From: an uncultured Bacilli bacterium | GTDB lineage: Bacteria; Bacillota_I; Bacilli_A; RF39; UBA660 | DNA length: 14,473 nucleotides | Direction of reading: 5' to 3' | Assembly: GCA_934090595.1 (NCBI GenBank) | Contig: CAKOJO010000026.1 | Span: 1 to 14,473 of the forward strand | Part shown: one piece after another, positions 1 to 5,322 of the stretch | Layout of the letters: the number at the start of each line of letters is the position of its first letter | Numbering within the stretch: position 1 is the stretch's first letter | The notes under the pieces: model-generated | The model's input: only the letters and a program-made list of their open reading frames with translations | Told to the model about the DNA's origin: nothing | Databases searched by the model: none | Position numbers and translations under genes: made by a program

Positions 1-255
1 GATTGTGTAGATAAGATAGAACATAATGAAGAGTATGATTTGATAATAATAAAAGATGAATTAGGAGAAGAAACAGCATATGAGATATTAAATAAATTAA
101 AACAAATACCAAAGTTTAAGACACCAGTAATAATTGCAATAGATAAAGAAAAAGAATTTATAAAAGAACACTTTATAAAAGATGGATTTAAAGATTGTAT
201 CATTTTAAATGATGATAAGAAGCAAATGAGTGATATTTTGTCTAAATATTTATAA
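1..255 (+). CDS. C-terminal end of a degenerate response-regulator receiver domain (5' part outside the window)
   Basis: The frame is open to the left edge, so this is the last 84 codons of a longer gene. The order of elements resembles the second half of a CheY-like receiver: YDLIIIK (beta-3), an alpha-helix, KTPVIIAI (beta-4), then FKDCIIL (beta-5) and a final helix. If that alignment is right, the phosphoacceptor Asp after beta-3 is Lys, the Thr/Ser after beta-4 is Ile and the conserved Lys of beta-5 is Leu. It would therefore not be phosphorylated and would be a pseudo-receiver, perhaps the tail of a hybrid histidine kinase or an atypical regulator. Codon use is A-rich (Ile is mostly ATA), unlike the T-ending codons of genes further on. 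The family call is moderate; no effector domain is visible. Confidence 0.55.
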   Translation, partial: DCVDKIEHNEEYDLIIIKDELGEETAYEILNKLKQIPKFKTPVIIAIDKEKEFIKEHFIKDGFKDCIILNDDKKQMSDILSKYL

Positions 256-256
256 T

Positions 257-277
257 TGTCAACGAAAAAGGTTGACA
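257..277 (+). repeat. 7-bp perfect inverted repeat overlapping the rpsP -35 box
   Basis: TGTCAAC (257-263) and GTTGACA (271-277) are perfect reverse complements around a 7-base centre. The right arm contains the -35 hexamer of the rpsP promoter. There is no T-tract after it, so it does not look like a terminator for the upstream gene. It could be an operator or a chance by-product of a consensus -35. Confidence 0.45.
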
Positions 278-300
278 GGCATATAATTGTTGTGTATAAT
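272..300 (+). promoter_or_regulatory. Sigma-A promoter of rpsP-khpA
   Basis: TTGACA (272-277) and TATAAT (295-300) are both perfect consensus hexamers with a 17-base spacer. Transcription should start near 307, a short distance before the ribosome binding site of rpsP. Such a strong promoter fits a ribosomal protein gene. Confidence 0.85.
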
Positions 301-327
301 ACTAGTAGTTTTGAAAGGAGAAAGATT

Positions 328-600
328 ATGGCTGTAAAGATTAGATTGACAAGAATGGGTTCAAAGAAAAGACCAAGTTATAGAATAGTAGCTACTGATT
401 CTAGATCTCCAAGAGATGGAAAGTATTTAGAATTAATTGGTTTTTATAATCCTATTGTTGAACCTGCTGAAATAAGAGTAAATGAAGAAGTTGCTTTAAA
501 ATGGTTAAGAAATGGTGCTATTTTAACAGATACTGCTAGAGATTTACTTAGTAAAGCTGGTGTTATGAAAAAATTTCATGAAGAAAGAAGTAGTAAATAG
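328..600 (+). CDS. rpsP: 30S ribosomal protein S16
   Basis: A 90-residue protein starting MAVKIRLTRMGSKKRPSYRI, the diagnostic N-terminus of bS16, followed by the family's VATDSRSPRDGKYLELIGFYNP stretch (about residues 24-45) and the WLRNGA segment. It is a structural and assembly protein of the small subunit. The open frame extends upstream to 256, but the start was set at the ATG at 328 because GAAAGGAG (313-320) lies 7 bases before it and the family begins there. Its usual neighbour downstream, khpA, follows after 2 bases. The ffh gene often found upstream is absent. Confidence 0.97.
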   Translation: MAVKIRLTRMGSKKRPSYRIVATDSRSPRDGKYLELIGFYNPIVEPAEIRVNEEVALKWLRNGAILTDTARDLLSKAGVMKKFHEERSSK

Positions 601-602
601 TT

Positions 603-851
603 ATGGATTTAGTAAAATTAACTGAAGAATTAGTTATGGCTGTTGTTACTGATAAGGATATTGCTCAAGTTAGAGAGTTTCCTACTGAGGATCCTAAGGT
701 TATTCAAATAGAAGTGCTTGTTTCTAATGATGATATGCCTAAAGTTATTGGTAAGAATGGTAAAGTTATTAATTCTATTAGAACTTTAGTTCAAGCAAGT
801 AGTTATATAAAAGAAAATAAAATCGTAAAAATTAACATTGATAGCATTTAG
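603..851 (+). CDS. khpA: KH-domain RNA-binding protein KhpA (YlqC family)
   Basis: An 82-residue protein, close to the usual 75-80 residues. It has the type II KH signature VIGKNGKVI (about residues 48-56), whose G-K-N-G is the GXXG loop that contacts RNA. KhpA generally works as a dimer with KhpB in RNA metabolism and cell-envelope or division control; that role comes from knowledge of the family. The ATG is 2 bases after the rpsP stop with only a weak purine-rich stretch ahead, so translation is probably coupled to rpsP. The genes that often follow (rimM, trmD, rplS) are missing; a tRNA gene follows instead. I see no terminator between this gene and the tRNA promoter, so the ribosomal transcript may read through the tRNA. 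Confidence 0.92.
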   Translation: MDLVKLTEELVMAVVTDKDIAQVREFPTEDPKVIQIEVLVSNDDMPKVIGKNGKVINSIRTLVQASSYIKENKIVKINIDSI

Positions 852-854
852 TAC

Positions 855-882
855 TTGACAAAGTTTTATTTTCTAGTATAAT
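855..882 (+). promoter_or_regulatory. Sigma-A promoter of tRNA-Ala
   Basis: TTGACA (855-860) and TATAAT (877-882) are perfect hexamers with a 16-base spacer, starting 3 bases after the khpA stop codon. The start point is expected near 889, about 22 bases before the mature tRNA. Confidence 0.85.
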
Positions 883-889
883 TATAAGT

Positions 890-905
890 GTCCAATTTAT
901 TGGAC
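890..905 (+). repeat. Hairpin in the 5' leader of the pre-tRNA
   Basis: GTCCAAT (890-896) and ATTGGAC (899-905) are perfect reverse complements around TT. In RNA the inner pairs would open, leaving at least TCCAA/TTGGA with a 4-base or larger loop. The hairpin begins about where transcription should start and ends 5 bases before the tRNA. Confidence 0.55.
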
Positions 906-910
906 TAGCC

Positions 911-987
911 GGGGGATTAGCTCAGTTGGCTAGAGCACCTGCCTTGCACGCAGGGGGTCATGGGTTCGAATCCCACATCCTCCACCA
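911..987 (+). tRNA. tRNA-Ala (anticodon TGC)
   Basis: A complete 77-base cloverleaf with encoded CCA (985-987). The acceptor stem is GGGGGAT paired with ATCCTCC (977-983), including G3:U70, the alanine identity pair. D-arm TAGCTCAGTTGG; anticodon stem CCTGC (938-942)/GCAGG (950-954) around the loop CTTGCAC with anticodon TGC at 945-947; T-loop TTCGAAT (965-971). The outermost T-stem pair is A-C (960/976), a mild oddity. It reads GCN codons, which are frequent in the window as GCT. Confidence 0.97.
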
Positions 988-999
988 TTTAAGTTTGTT

Positions 1000-1024
1000 A
1001 CCCTTGTATATCAAGGGTTTTATT
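1000..1024 (+). terminator. Rho-independent terminator after tRNA-Ala
   Basis: ACCCTTG (1000-1006) pairs perfectly with CAAGGGT (1012-1018) around TATAT, followed by TTTATT. It closes the tRNA unit and any readthrough from rpsP-khpA. Confidence 0.85.
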
Positions 1025-1092
1025 ATGCTTTAATATTTTCAGACACACTCTTTGTAAGTTTTTTGTGTTTTGATATTAATTATTTTTTAAAA

Positions 1093-1112
1093 TTTAACAC
1101 AAAAATGTTAAA
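1093..1112 (+). repeat. AT-rich inverted repeat upstream of the YHYH gene
   Basis: TTTAACA (1093-1099) and TGTTAAA (1106-1112) are perfect reverse complements around CAAAAA. It lies just ahead of the candidate promoter at 1138-1146 and could be an operator. In a background this AT-rich it may also be chance. Confidence 0.3.
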
Positions 1113-1137
1113 ATATCTTTTTATTTCTTTTTTTAAA

Positions 1138-1146
1138 TGATAAAAT
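1138..1146 (+). promoter_or_regulatory. Candidate extended -10 promoter of the YHYH gene
   Basis: TGA followed by TAAAAT (1141-1146) matches an extended -10 with 5 of 6 consensus bases. The -35 region at 1118-1123 is only T-rich. The start would be near 1153, giving a leader of about 50 bases. Confidence 0.4.
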
Positions 1147-1203
1147 ATGATTGATAGTGTTACTATTAATTGTATGTTATTTATGTGTTTTAATGAGGTG
1201 TGT

Positions 1204-2022
1204 GTGAAAAATAAAATATTGATATTGTTAACTTTTTTTTGGATTTTTTTATTAATTCCTAGTAATGTAATGGCTCACCCTGGTAGAACTGATAGTAATG
1301 GTTGCCATTACTGTAGGACTAATTGTGCAAAATGGAGATTAGCTAATAATCAGTATCATTGCCATAATGGTGGTAGTACTAGTTCAAAGAAAAAATCATC
1401 TAATTCTACTAATACTGTTATTTCTAAGAGCAGTGATAATACTTTAAAGTCAGTTTTTATAGATGGTAAAAATATTAGTATTAATGACATTATGAATTAT
1501 AGCACAAAAAAAGAAAAAATTAATATCAAAATAAAGCTTAATGATAACAAAGCTAATTATGTTATTACTAATAATGATAATTTGAAGATTGGAACTAATA
1601 ATATTATTATTAAAGTGACTGCTGAGAATGGAAATGTAAAAAAATACAGCTTGTTGGTAGAACGTGAAAAATTGAGTAATAATACGAATATAAAAATTAT
1701 TGTTGATGGAAATAATGTTAATTTTGTTTCTGAAAAAGCTAATGTAAGTGTTTCTAATGATGTTGATTATTTGAGTTATGAATATGAATTGGAAGATAAA
1801 AAAGCTAAAGTCGATGTTATTGGAGATGATGTTTTAAAGGTCGGAGATAATAATATTATTTTTGTAGTAACTGCAGAAGATGGCACAAGAAAAGAATATA
1901 AATTAACTGTTAATAAATCTTCGAAAAGTGATGAAATAACTAGTACAATTTTGGGATTGATTATAATTGTTGGTTTTGGATATGGAATTTATTATTTTGT
2001 AAATAAGTCAAGAAATAAATAA
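1204..2022 (+). CDS. Secreted, C-terminally membrane-anchored YHYH-domain protein with two cadherin-like beta-sandwich repeats
   Basis: A 272-residue protein starting at GTG 1204, chosen because GAGGTG (1195-1200) precedes it and a good signal peptide begins there: a lysine start, a hydrophobic core of about residues 5-18, and a likely cut after VMA at 24. The mature start HPGRTDSNGCHYC...CAKW...YHCH is the YHYH-type motif, with Cys 34, 37, 41 and 53 and His 35, 52 and 54 that could bind metal. Two repeats follow, about residues 80-155 and 160-238. Each ends with the cadherin-like signature of a V-T-A-E-(N/D)-G turn and a K-Y-x-L-x-V strand. A transmembrane segment lies near 247-265, followed by a basic tail. 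The domain layout predicts an extracellular protein held at the membrane. Its function is not known to me; wall binding or spore-envelope roles are guesses. Confidence 0.75.
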   Translation: MKNKILILLTFFWIFLLIPSNVMAHPGRTDSNGCHYCRTNCAKWRLANNQYHCHNGGSTSSKKKSSNSTNTVISKSSDNTLKSVFIDGKNISINDIMNYSTKKEKINIKIKLNDNKANYVITNNDNLKIGTNNIIIKVTAENGNVKKYSLLVEREKLSNNTNIKIIVDGNNVNFVSEKANVSVSNDVDYLSYEYELEDKKAKVDVIGDDVLKVGDNNIIFVVTAEDGTRKEYKLTVNKSSKSDEITSTILGLIIIVGFGYGIYYFVNKSRNK

Positions 2023-2106
2023 AGTTTTGTATTGTTTTAATTTTAGGTATCCGTTATGCTTCTTTTATCTATATTTTTATATAATATAGTGAAGGGGGGA
2101 TTTTAA

Positions 2107-2262
2107 ATGTACGGTTATGGATATCCTGGTTATGGTTATGGCAATGGTTATGGTGAAGGTAGTTGGTTTTGGATAATTATCGTTATTATAATAATTTTCT
2201 TTATATTATTCTGGAATAATGGTAGTTATAATAATGGCAATAATAATAGACCATGTTGCTAA
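2107..2262 (+). CDS. YjcZ-like sporulation-associated transmembrane miniprotein
   Basis: A 51-residue gene. A strong GAAGGGGGGA ribosome site (2091-2100) stands 6 bases before the ATG. The N-terminus is a Gly/Tyr repeat (YGYGYPGYGYGNGYG, residues 2-16), then one hydrophobic helix from W20 to W36 made of Trp, Ile, Val and Phe, then an Asn-rich tail ending RPCC. This layout matches the tiny YjcZ-type proteins of spore formers; their function is not established. A TATAAT (2080-2085) lies just upstream without a recognisable -35, so a sporulation sigma factor may be used. A terminator begins right after the stop. Placement before two coat-type genes supports a spore role. Confidence 0.75.
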   Translation: MYGYGYPGYGYGNGYGEGSWFWIIIVIIIIFFILFWNNGSYNNGNNNRPCC

Positions 2263-2288
2263 GGGTAAGTTTTCTTACTCTTTTTTTT
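2263..2288 (+). terminator. Rho-independent terminator after the YjcZ-like gene
   Basis: GGGTAAG (2263-2269) pairs with CTTACTC (2274-2280), with one G-T pair and a TTTT loop, followed by eight T residues. It starts at the base after the stop codon and separates this gene from the coat-protein pair. Confidence 0.85.
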
Positions 2289-2332
2289 GTATATACTTTT
2301 TCTTTTTGTTAATAATAGTAGTGGAGGTTAAT

Positions 2333-2563
2333 ATGAATAAAGAATATGATGAAGTACCTACGATTATAAGTGGTAAGGATTTGGATTATCTTACTGATAT
2401 GTTTAATTGGAATTATGATGCTGTTAAGTTTGCTAATTTTTCTTATGTTAATGCAACTGATGGAGAGTTGAAAGATTTATTTCTTGATATTAAGAATGTG
2501 CATTTGAATAATCTTAGTATTATAACTGATTTATTAGATGAAAAGGGGAGAATTTATGAATAA
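2333..2563 (+). CDS. Small spore-coat-like protein, partner of the CotF gene
   Basis: A 76-residue acidic protein starting at ATG 2333 behind GTGGAGGT (2321-2328); the open frame upstream is the terminator and a T-rich spacer and is not coding. The sequence has an EVPTIISGKDLDYLTDMFNWNY segment near the start (residues 6-27) and a long amphipathic helix after it. It contains the P-x-x-I-S-x-K-D pattern I associate with small coat-type proteins in uncultured Firmicutes, and its helical make-up resembles half of a CotF bundle. It has no signal peptide or membrane segment. The stop overlaps the next start by 8 bases, so the two products are probably made together. The family assignment rests largely on the neighbour. 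Confidence 0.55.
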   Translation: MNKEYDEVPTIISGKDLDYLTDMFNWNYDAVKFANFSYVNATDGELKDLFLDIKNVHLNNLSIITDLLDEKGRIYE

Positions 2564-2867
2564 TAAGATTAGTAATCCTATGGTTGAGGTTCCTTCTGGA
2601 ATTTTTTTGAATGACAAAGATTATATGAATATTATGCTTTCTATGGAAAAGAGTATGGTTAAGAATTATGCTGTTTCTCTTACTGAGGCTAGTAATGAGT
2701 TTTTGCATGATAATTATTTAAATATGTTTGATGAGGTTGATGATTTACAAAGAAGAATATTTAATGCAATGTTTGCTAGAGGTTGGTATAGTTTAGATGT
2801 TGCTTCATCTTCTTTAGTTAGTGAAAAGCTTGAGATGTTAGAAAAGGAACAAAATTCTTTGAATTAG
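2556..2867 (+). CDS. Spore coat protein, CotF family
   Basis: A 103-residue protein with the Coat_F features in order: LNDKDYMN (about residues 17-24), a helix with E-K-S-M-V-K-N-Y, the motif L-T-E-A-S-N-E (about 43-49), a middle helix ending D-D-L-Q-R-R-I-F, and M-F-A-R-G-W-Y near residues 80-86, which is the family's M-x-x-K/R-G-W-Y. It is expected to be a helical-bundle protein deposited on the spore. The start at ATG 2556 is preferred over 2538 because AAGGGGAG (2543-2550) lies 5 bases before it. It overlaps the preceding gene by 8 bases. B. subtilis CotF is made as a longer precursor; here only the Coat_F unit is present. Confidence 0.85.
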   Translation: MNNKISNPMVEVPSGIFLNDKDYMNIMLSMEKSMVKNYAVSLTEASNEFLHDNYLNMFDEVDDLQRRIFNAMFARGWYSLDVASSSLVSEKLEMLEKEQNSLN

Positions 2868-2884
2868 TTTCTTTTTTTTATTAT

Positions 2885-2905
2885 GTAAAGTGTTTTACTC
2901 TTTTT
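2885..2905 (+). terminator. Possible weak terminator after the coat genes
   Basis: GTAAA (2885-2889) pairs with TTTAC (2894-2898), followed by TCTTTTT. The stem is only 5 bp and AT-rich, so this is tentative. The rest of 2868-3004 is T-rich with no gene. Confidence 0.35.
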
Positions 2906-2952
2906 ATGTTTATTTTTACTTGGTTTTCTTTTTTTGCTTTAGTTTTTTTTAT

Positions 2953-2967
2953 AATTGTATTACAATT
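2953..2967 (+). promoter_or_regulatory. 15-bp palindrome, candidate operator upstream of cdaA
   Basis: AATTGTA-T-TACAATT is a perfect 7-bp inverted repeat with a one-base centre. A TATACT (2983-2988) lies 15 bases downstream, so the palindrome would cover the -35 region of a possible second, distal promoter. Short-centred palindromes of this kind are typical of MarR- or Fur/PerR-type operators. The regulator is unknown. Confidence 0.4.
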
Positions 2968-3004
2968 TTTTAATTTTTATAGTATACTTGTATAGATAGT
3001 AGAT

Positions 3005-3033
3005 TTTACATATTTTTAAATAAATGATATAAT
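3005..3033 (+). promoter_or_regulatory. Extended -10 sigma-A promoter of cdaA-cdaR
   Basis: TTTACA (3005-3010) and TATAAT (3028-3033) are separated by 17 bases, and TGA immediately before the -10 gives an extended -10. The start would be near 3040, at the GGAGG of cdaA, so the leader is very short. Confidence 0.7.
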
Positions 3034-3054
3034 TTTAATGGAGGTATTTTATTT

Positions 3055-3873
3055 ATGAGTTTTGATGCAATTATTACAACTCTTAGGAGTATACTAGATG
3101 TTGCTATTGTTTGGGCACTTATTTATGTGCTTTTAAAGAATATAAAAAATAATGTTAAGTTGTCATTGCTATTTAAGGGAATAGCGGTTATTATCTTATT
3201 GAAGCTGGTTTCTTTATGGCTTAATTTAACTCTTGTGGGGTTATTCCTTGATTATGTTATTCAATGGGGACCTCTTGCTCTTATTATTATATTTCAACCT
3301 GAAATTAGAAATATTTTAGAGCAAATTGGAAAGACACAACTTCTTGGTCGTCATAAGGTTTTAACTGTTGATGAAAGGGAAAGACTTGTGTATGAAGTTA
3401 TTAATGCAGTTGATTATATGAGAAAGCAAAGGATTGGGGCTTTAATTGTTCTTGAAAGGGATGTTAGTTTACAAGAATATATTTCTAAGGCTACTAATTT
3501 GTATGCTGATATTACTAGTGAGCTTTTAATATCTATATTCTTCCCTAATAATCCTCTTCATGATGGTGGAGTTATTATTCAAGGTGATAAGATTAGTTGT
3601 GCTGGGGCAGTTTTTCCTACTAGTAACAGTTTAAAGATTAATAAGAGACTTGGTACTCGTCATAGAGCTGGTCTTGGTATTACTGAAGAGACTGATGCTA
3701 TTTCTATTATAGTTTCTGAGGAAACTGGTAGAATTTCAATTGCTATGAAGGGTGAATTATATTACAATATTACTATTGATGATGCTAGAATTCTTCTTAT
3801 TGATGAGTTAAGACCTAAACAAGAAGATTTTGAAGATTTTTATGATGAGGAGGAAGTATATGATGAAAAATAA
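3055..3873 (+). CDS. cdaA: Diadenylate cyclase CdaA (c-di-AMP synthase)
   Basis: A 272-residue protein, against 273 for B. subtilis CdaA. It joins two ATP into cyclic di-AMP at the membrane. Three hydrophobic helices fill about residues 10-85 (IVWALIYVLL, AVIILLKLVSLWL, LALIIIFQP), then a coiled linker and the DAC domain from about 110. The DAC signatures are visible: N-x-P-L-H-D-G-G at 165-172 (usually DGA, here DGG) and L-G-T-R-H-R-A with R202-H203-R204. The late E-E-T-D-A and S-E-E-T-G segments also match. GGAGG at 3040-3044 sets the start. It overlaps cdaR by 14 bases. The glmM gene that commonly completes this operon is absent. Confidence 0.95.
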   Translation: MSFDAIITTLRSILDVAIVWALIYVLLKNIKNNVKLSLLFKGIAVIILLKLVSLWLNLTLVGLFLDYVIQWGPLALIIIFQPEIRNILEQIGKTQLLGRHKVLTVDERERLVYEVINAVDYMRKQRIGALIVLERDVSLQEYISKATNLYADITSELLISIFFPNNPLHDGGVIIQGDKISCAGAVFPTSNSLKINKRLGTRHRAGLGITEETDAISIIVSEETGRISIAMKGELYYNITIDDARILLIDELRPKQEDFEDFYDEEEVYDEK

Positions 3874-5260
3874 AAAGTCCTCAAAGAAAAAGACTAAATT
3901 ATGGAAGAAAGTTTTAAGAAGTGTTTTTAACTTTTTTGCTTATATTTATAGAATTATAGATAGGTTTATTATTACACCAATTGCTAAGCTTATGATGGCT
4001 ATTATGAAGATTCTTAATACTAATAATAAACCGCTTGAAAGATTGCTTAATAATAGAATGTTTCTTATTACTTTATCGTTAGCTCTTGCTTTGATTTCGT
4101 TTTTCTCTGTTGATAAGATTGCAAATACTATGATGAATGATAGTGCAGATGTTATATATGGAAAAGAGGTTAAAGCTTTATATAATGAAGAGGCTTATGT
4201 AGTTGAAGGATTAGAAAAGACTGTTGATATTACTCTTATTGGTAGAAGGGCTGATTTATATCTTGCTAATCAATATCAAAAGGATGAAGTTGTTGTTGAT
4301 TTAAGGGGATTAAAGCCTGGTACTCATAGGGTTGCTCTTAAGTATAAGAGTTCAGTTGCCTCAATTGATTATAAGATTGATCCTTCTTATGCAAATGTAA
4401 CTATATATGAAAAGGTTTCTGAATCTAGAAAGGTTACTAAGGAAATACTTTATGAAGATAAGCTTGATTCTAGGTATTCTATTACTAATACTTCATTTAG
4501 TAGAGATGATGTTTATATAAAGGGTGCTGAGTATAAGTTGCAACAAGTTGCTATGGTTAAGGCTTTACTTGATGTTACTAATATTATAAATCCTAGTGTT
4601 GGTACTACTACTTTGAAGGATATTCCTCTTGTTGCTTATGATAAGAATGGTAATAAGATGGATGTTGAAATAGTTCCAAAGACTGTTGATGCCACTATTG
4701 AGATTGCTTCTCCAAGTAAGGAAGTTCCTATTAGGGTTATTCCTGAAGGTGATGTAGTGTTTGGTAAGTCTATTGATTCAATTACTATGAGTGAAACTAA
4801 TGTTAAGTTATTTGGAGATATGGATGTTTTATCTAAGATAGATTATTTACCAGTTTCAATTAATGTTGAGGGTATTTCGAAGGCTACTGAGTATAATGTT
4901 AATTTATCTCTTCCTAGTGGAGTTAATGAGGCTAGTACTAAGTCTGTTGTTGTTAAGGTTAGTCTTGGTGATACTAAGTCTAAGACTATTGATGATGTAA
5001 GTATTGCTACTAAGAACTTAGGTAGTGGACTTGTTGCTAAAGCAGATGGAAAGGCTAATTCTAAAGTTTCTGTTGTGCTTAAGGGTACTGATAGTAATAT
5101 TAAGGCTGTTACTACTGATGCAATATCTGCTTATGTTGATTTAAATGGTCTTGGTGTTGGTACTCATGAGGTTACTGTTAAGGTTACTGGTGATGATCTT
5201 AAGATAGGATATACTCCTACTACAAAGACTGTTAAAATAATAATTACTAAAGAGAAATAA
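3860..5260 (+). CDS. cdaR: CdaR, YbbR-repeat regulator of CdaA
   Basis: A 466-residue membrane protein. The start at ATG 3860 follows GAGGAGG (3847-3853), inside the end of cdaA, so translation is coupled. The usual anchor helix (residues 67-83, after LERLLNNR) is preceded by an unusual 60-residue lysine-rich extension with two further hydrophobic stretches near 22-33 and 36-52; typical CdaR begins at the LNNR-like segment. Four YbbR-type beta repeats follow outside the membrane, about residues 95-185, 188-290, 291-372 and 373-466, with recurring V-D-L-x-G-L-x-x-G-T-H-x-V patterns in the first and last. CdaR binds CdaA and modulates c-di-AMP synthesis; this is known for the family. Confidence 0.88.
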   Translation: MMKNKKSSKKKTKLWKKVLRSVFNFFAYIYRIIDRFIITPIAKLMMAIMKILNTNNKPLERLLNNRMFLITLSLALALISFFSVDKIANTMMNDSADVIYGKEVKALYNEEAYVVEGLEKTVDITLIGRRADLYLANQYQKDEVVVDLRGLKPGTHRVALKYKSSVASIDYKIDPSYANVTIYEKVSESRKVTKEILYEDKLDSRYSITNTSFSRDDVYIKGAEYKLQQVAMVKALLDVTNIINPSVGTTTLKDIPLVAYDKNGNKMDVEIVPKTVDATIEIASPSKEVPIRVIPEGDVVFGKSIDSITMSETNVKLFGDMDVLSKIDYLPVSINVEGISKATEYNVNLSLPSGVNEASTKSVVVKVSLGDTKSKTIDDVSIATKNLGSGLVAKADGKANSKVSVVLKGTDSNIKAVTTDAISAYVDLNGLGVGTHEVTVKVTGDDLKIGYTPTTKTVKIIITKEK

Positions 5261-5274
5261 TTTTCTCTTTTTTT
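5249..5274 (+). terminator. Rho-independent terminator after cdaR
   Basis: AAAGAGAAA (5249-5257) pairs perfectly with TTTCTCTTT (5262-5270) around TAAT, followed by more T. The stem overlaps the cdaR stop codon. It is AT-rich but 9 bp long. Confidence 0.65.
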
Positions 5275-5275
5275 C

Positions 5276-5304
5276 TTGTTTTGTGAATGAATGTTTGCTA
5301 TAAT
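5276..5304 (+). promoter_or_regulatory. Extended -10 promoter of the dinB-like gene
   Basis: TATAAT (5299-5304) is preceded by TGC, an extended -10. The -35 is TTGTTT (5276-5281), matching the first three consensus bases, with 17 bases between. The start near 5311 would put the ribosome site almost at the 5' end of the message. No SOS box is visible. Confidence 0.6.
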
Positions 5305-5322
5305 CTTTTTGAGGAGATTGCT

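Noticed and set aside
254..263. 0A-box-like ATTGTCAAC upstream of rpsP
   Set aside because: It matches only 7 of 9 positions and has no second site at helical spacing.
2520..2708. Open frame on the - strand of 62 codons
   Set aside because: It lies antisense to the two coat-type genes, has no ribosome site and reads as low-complexity sequence; the + strand frames have family matches.
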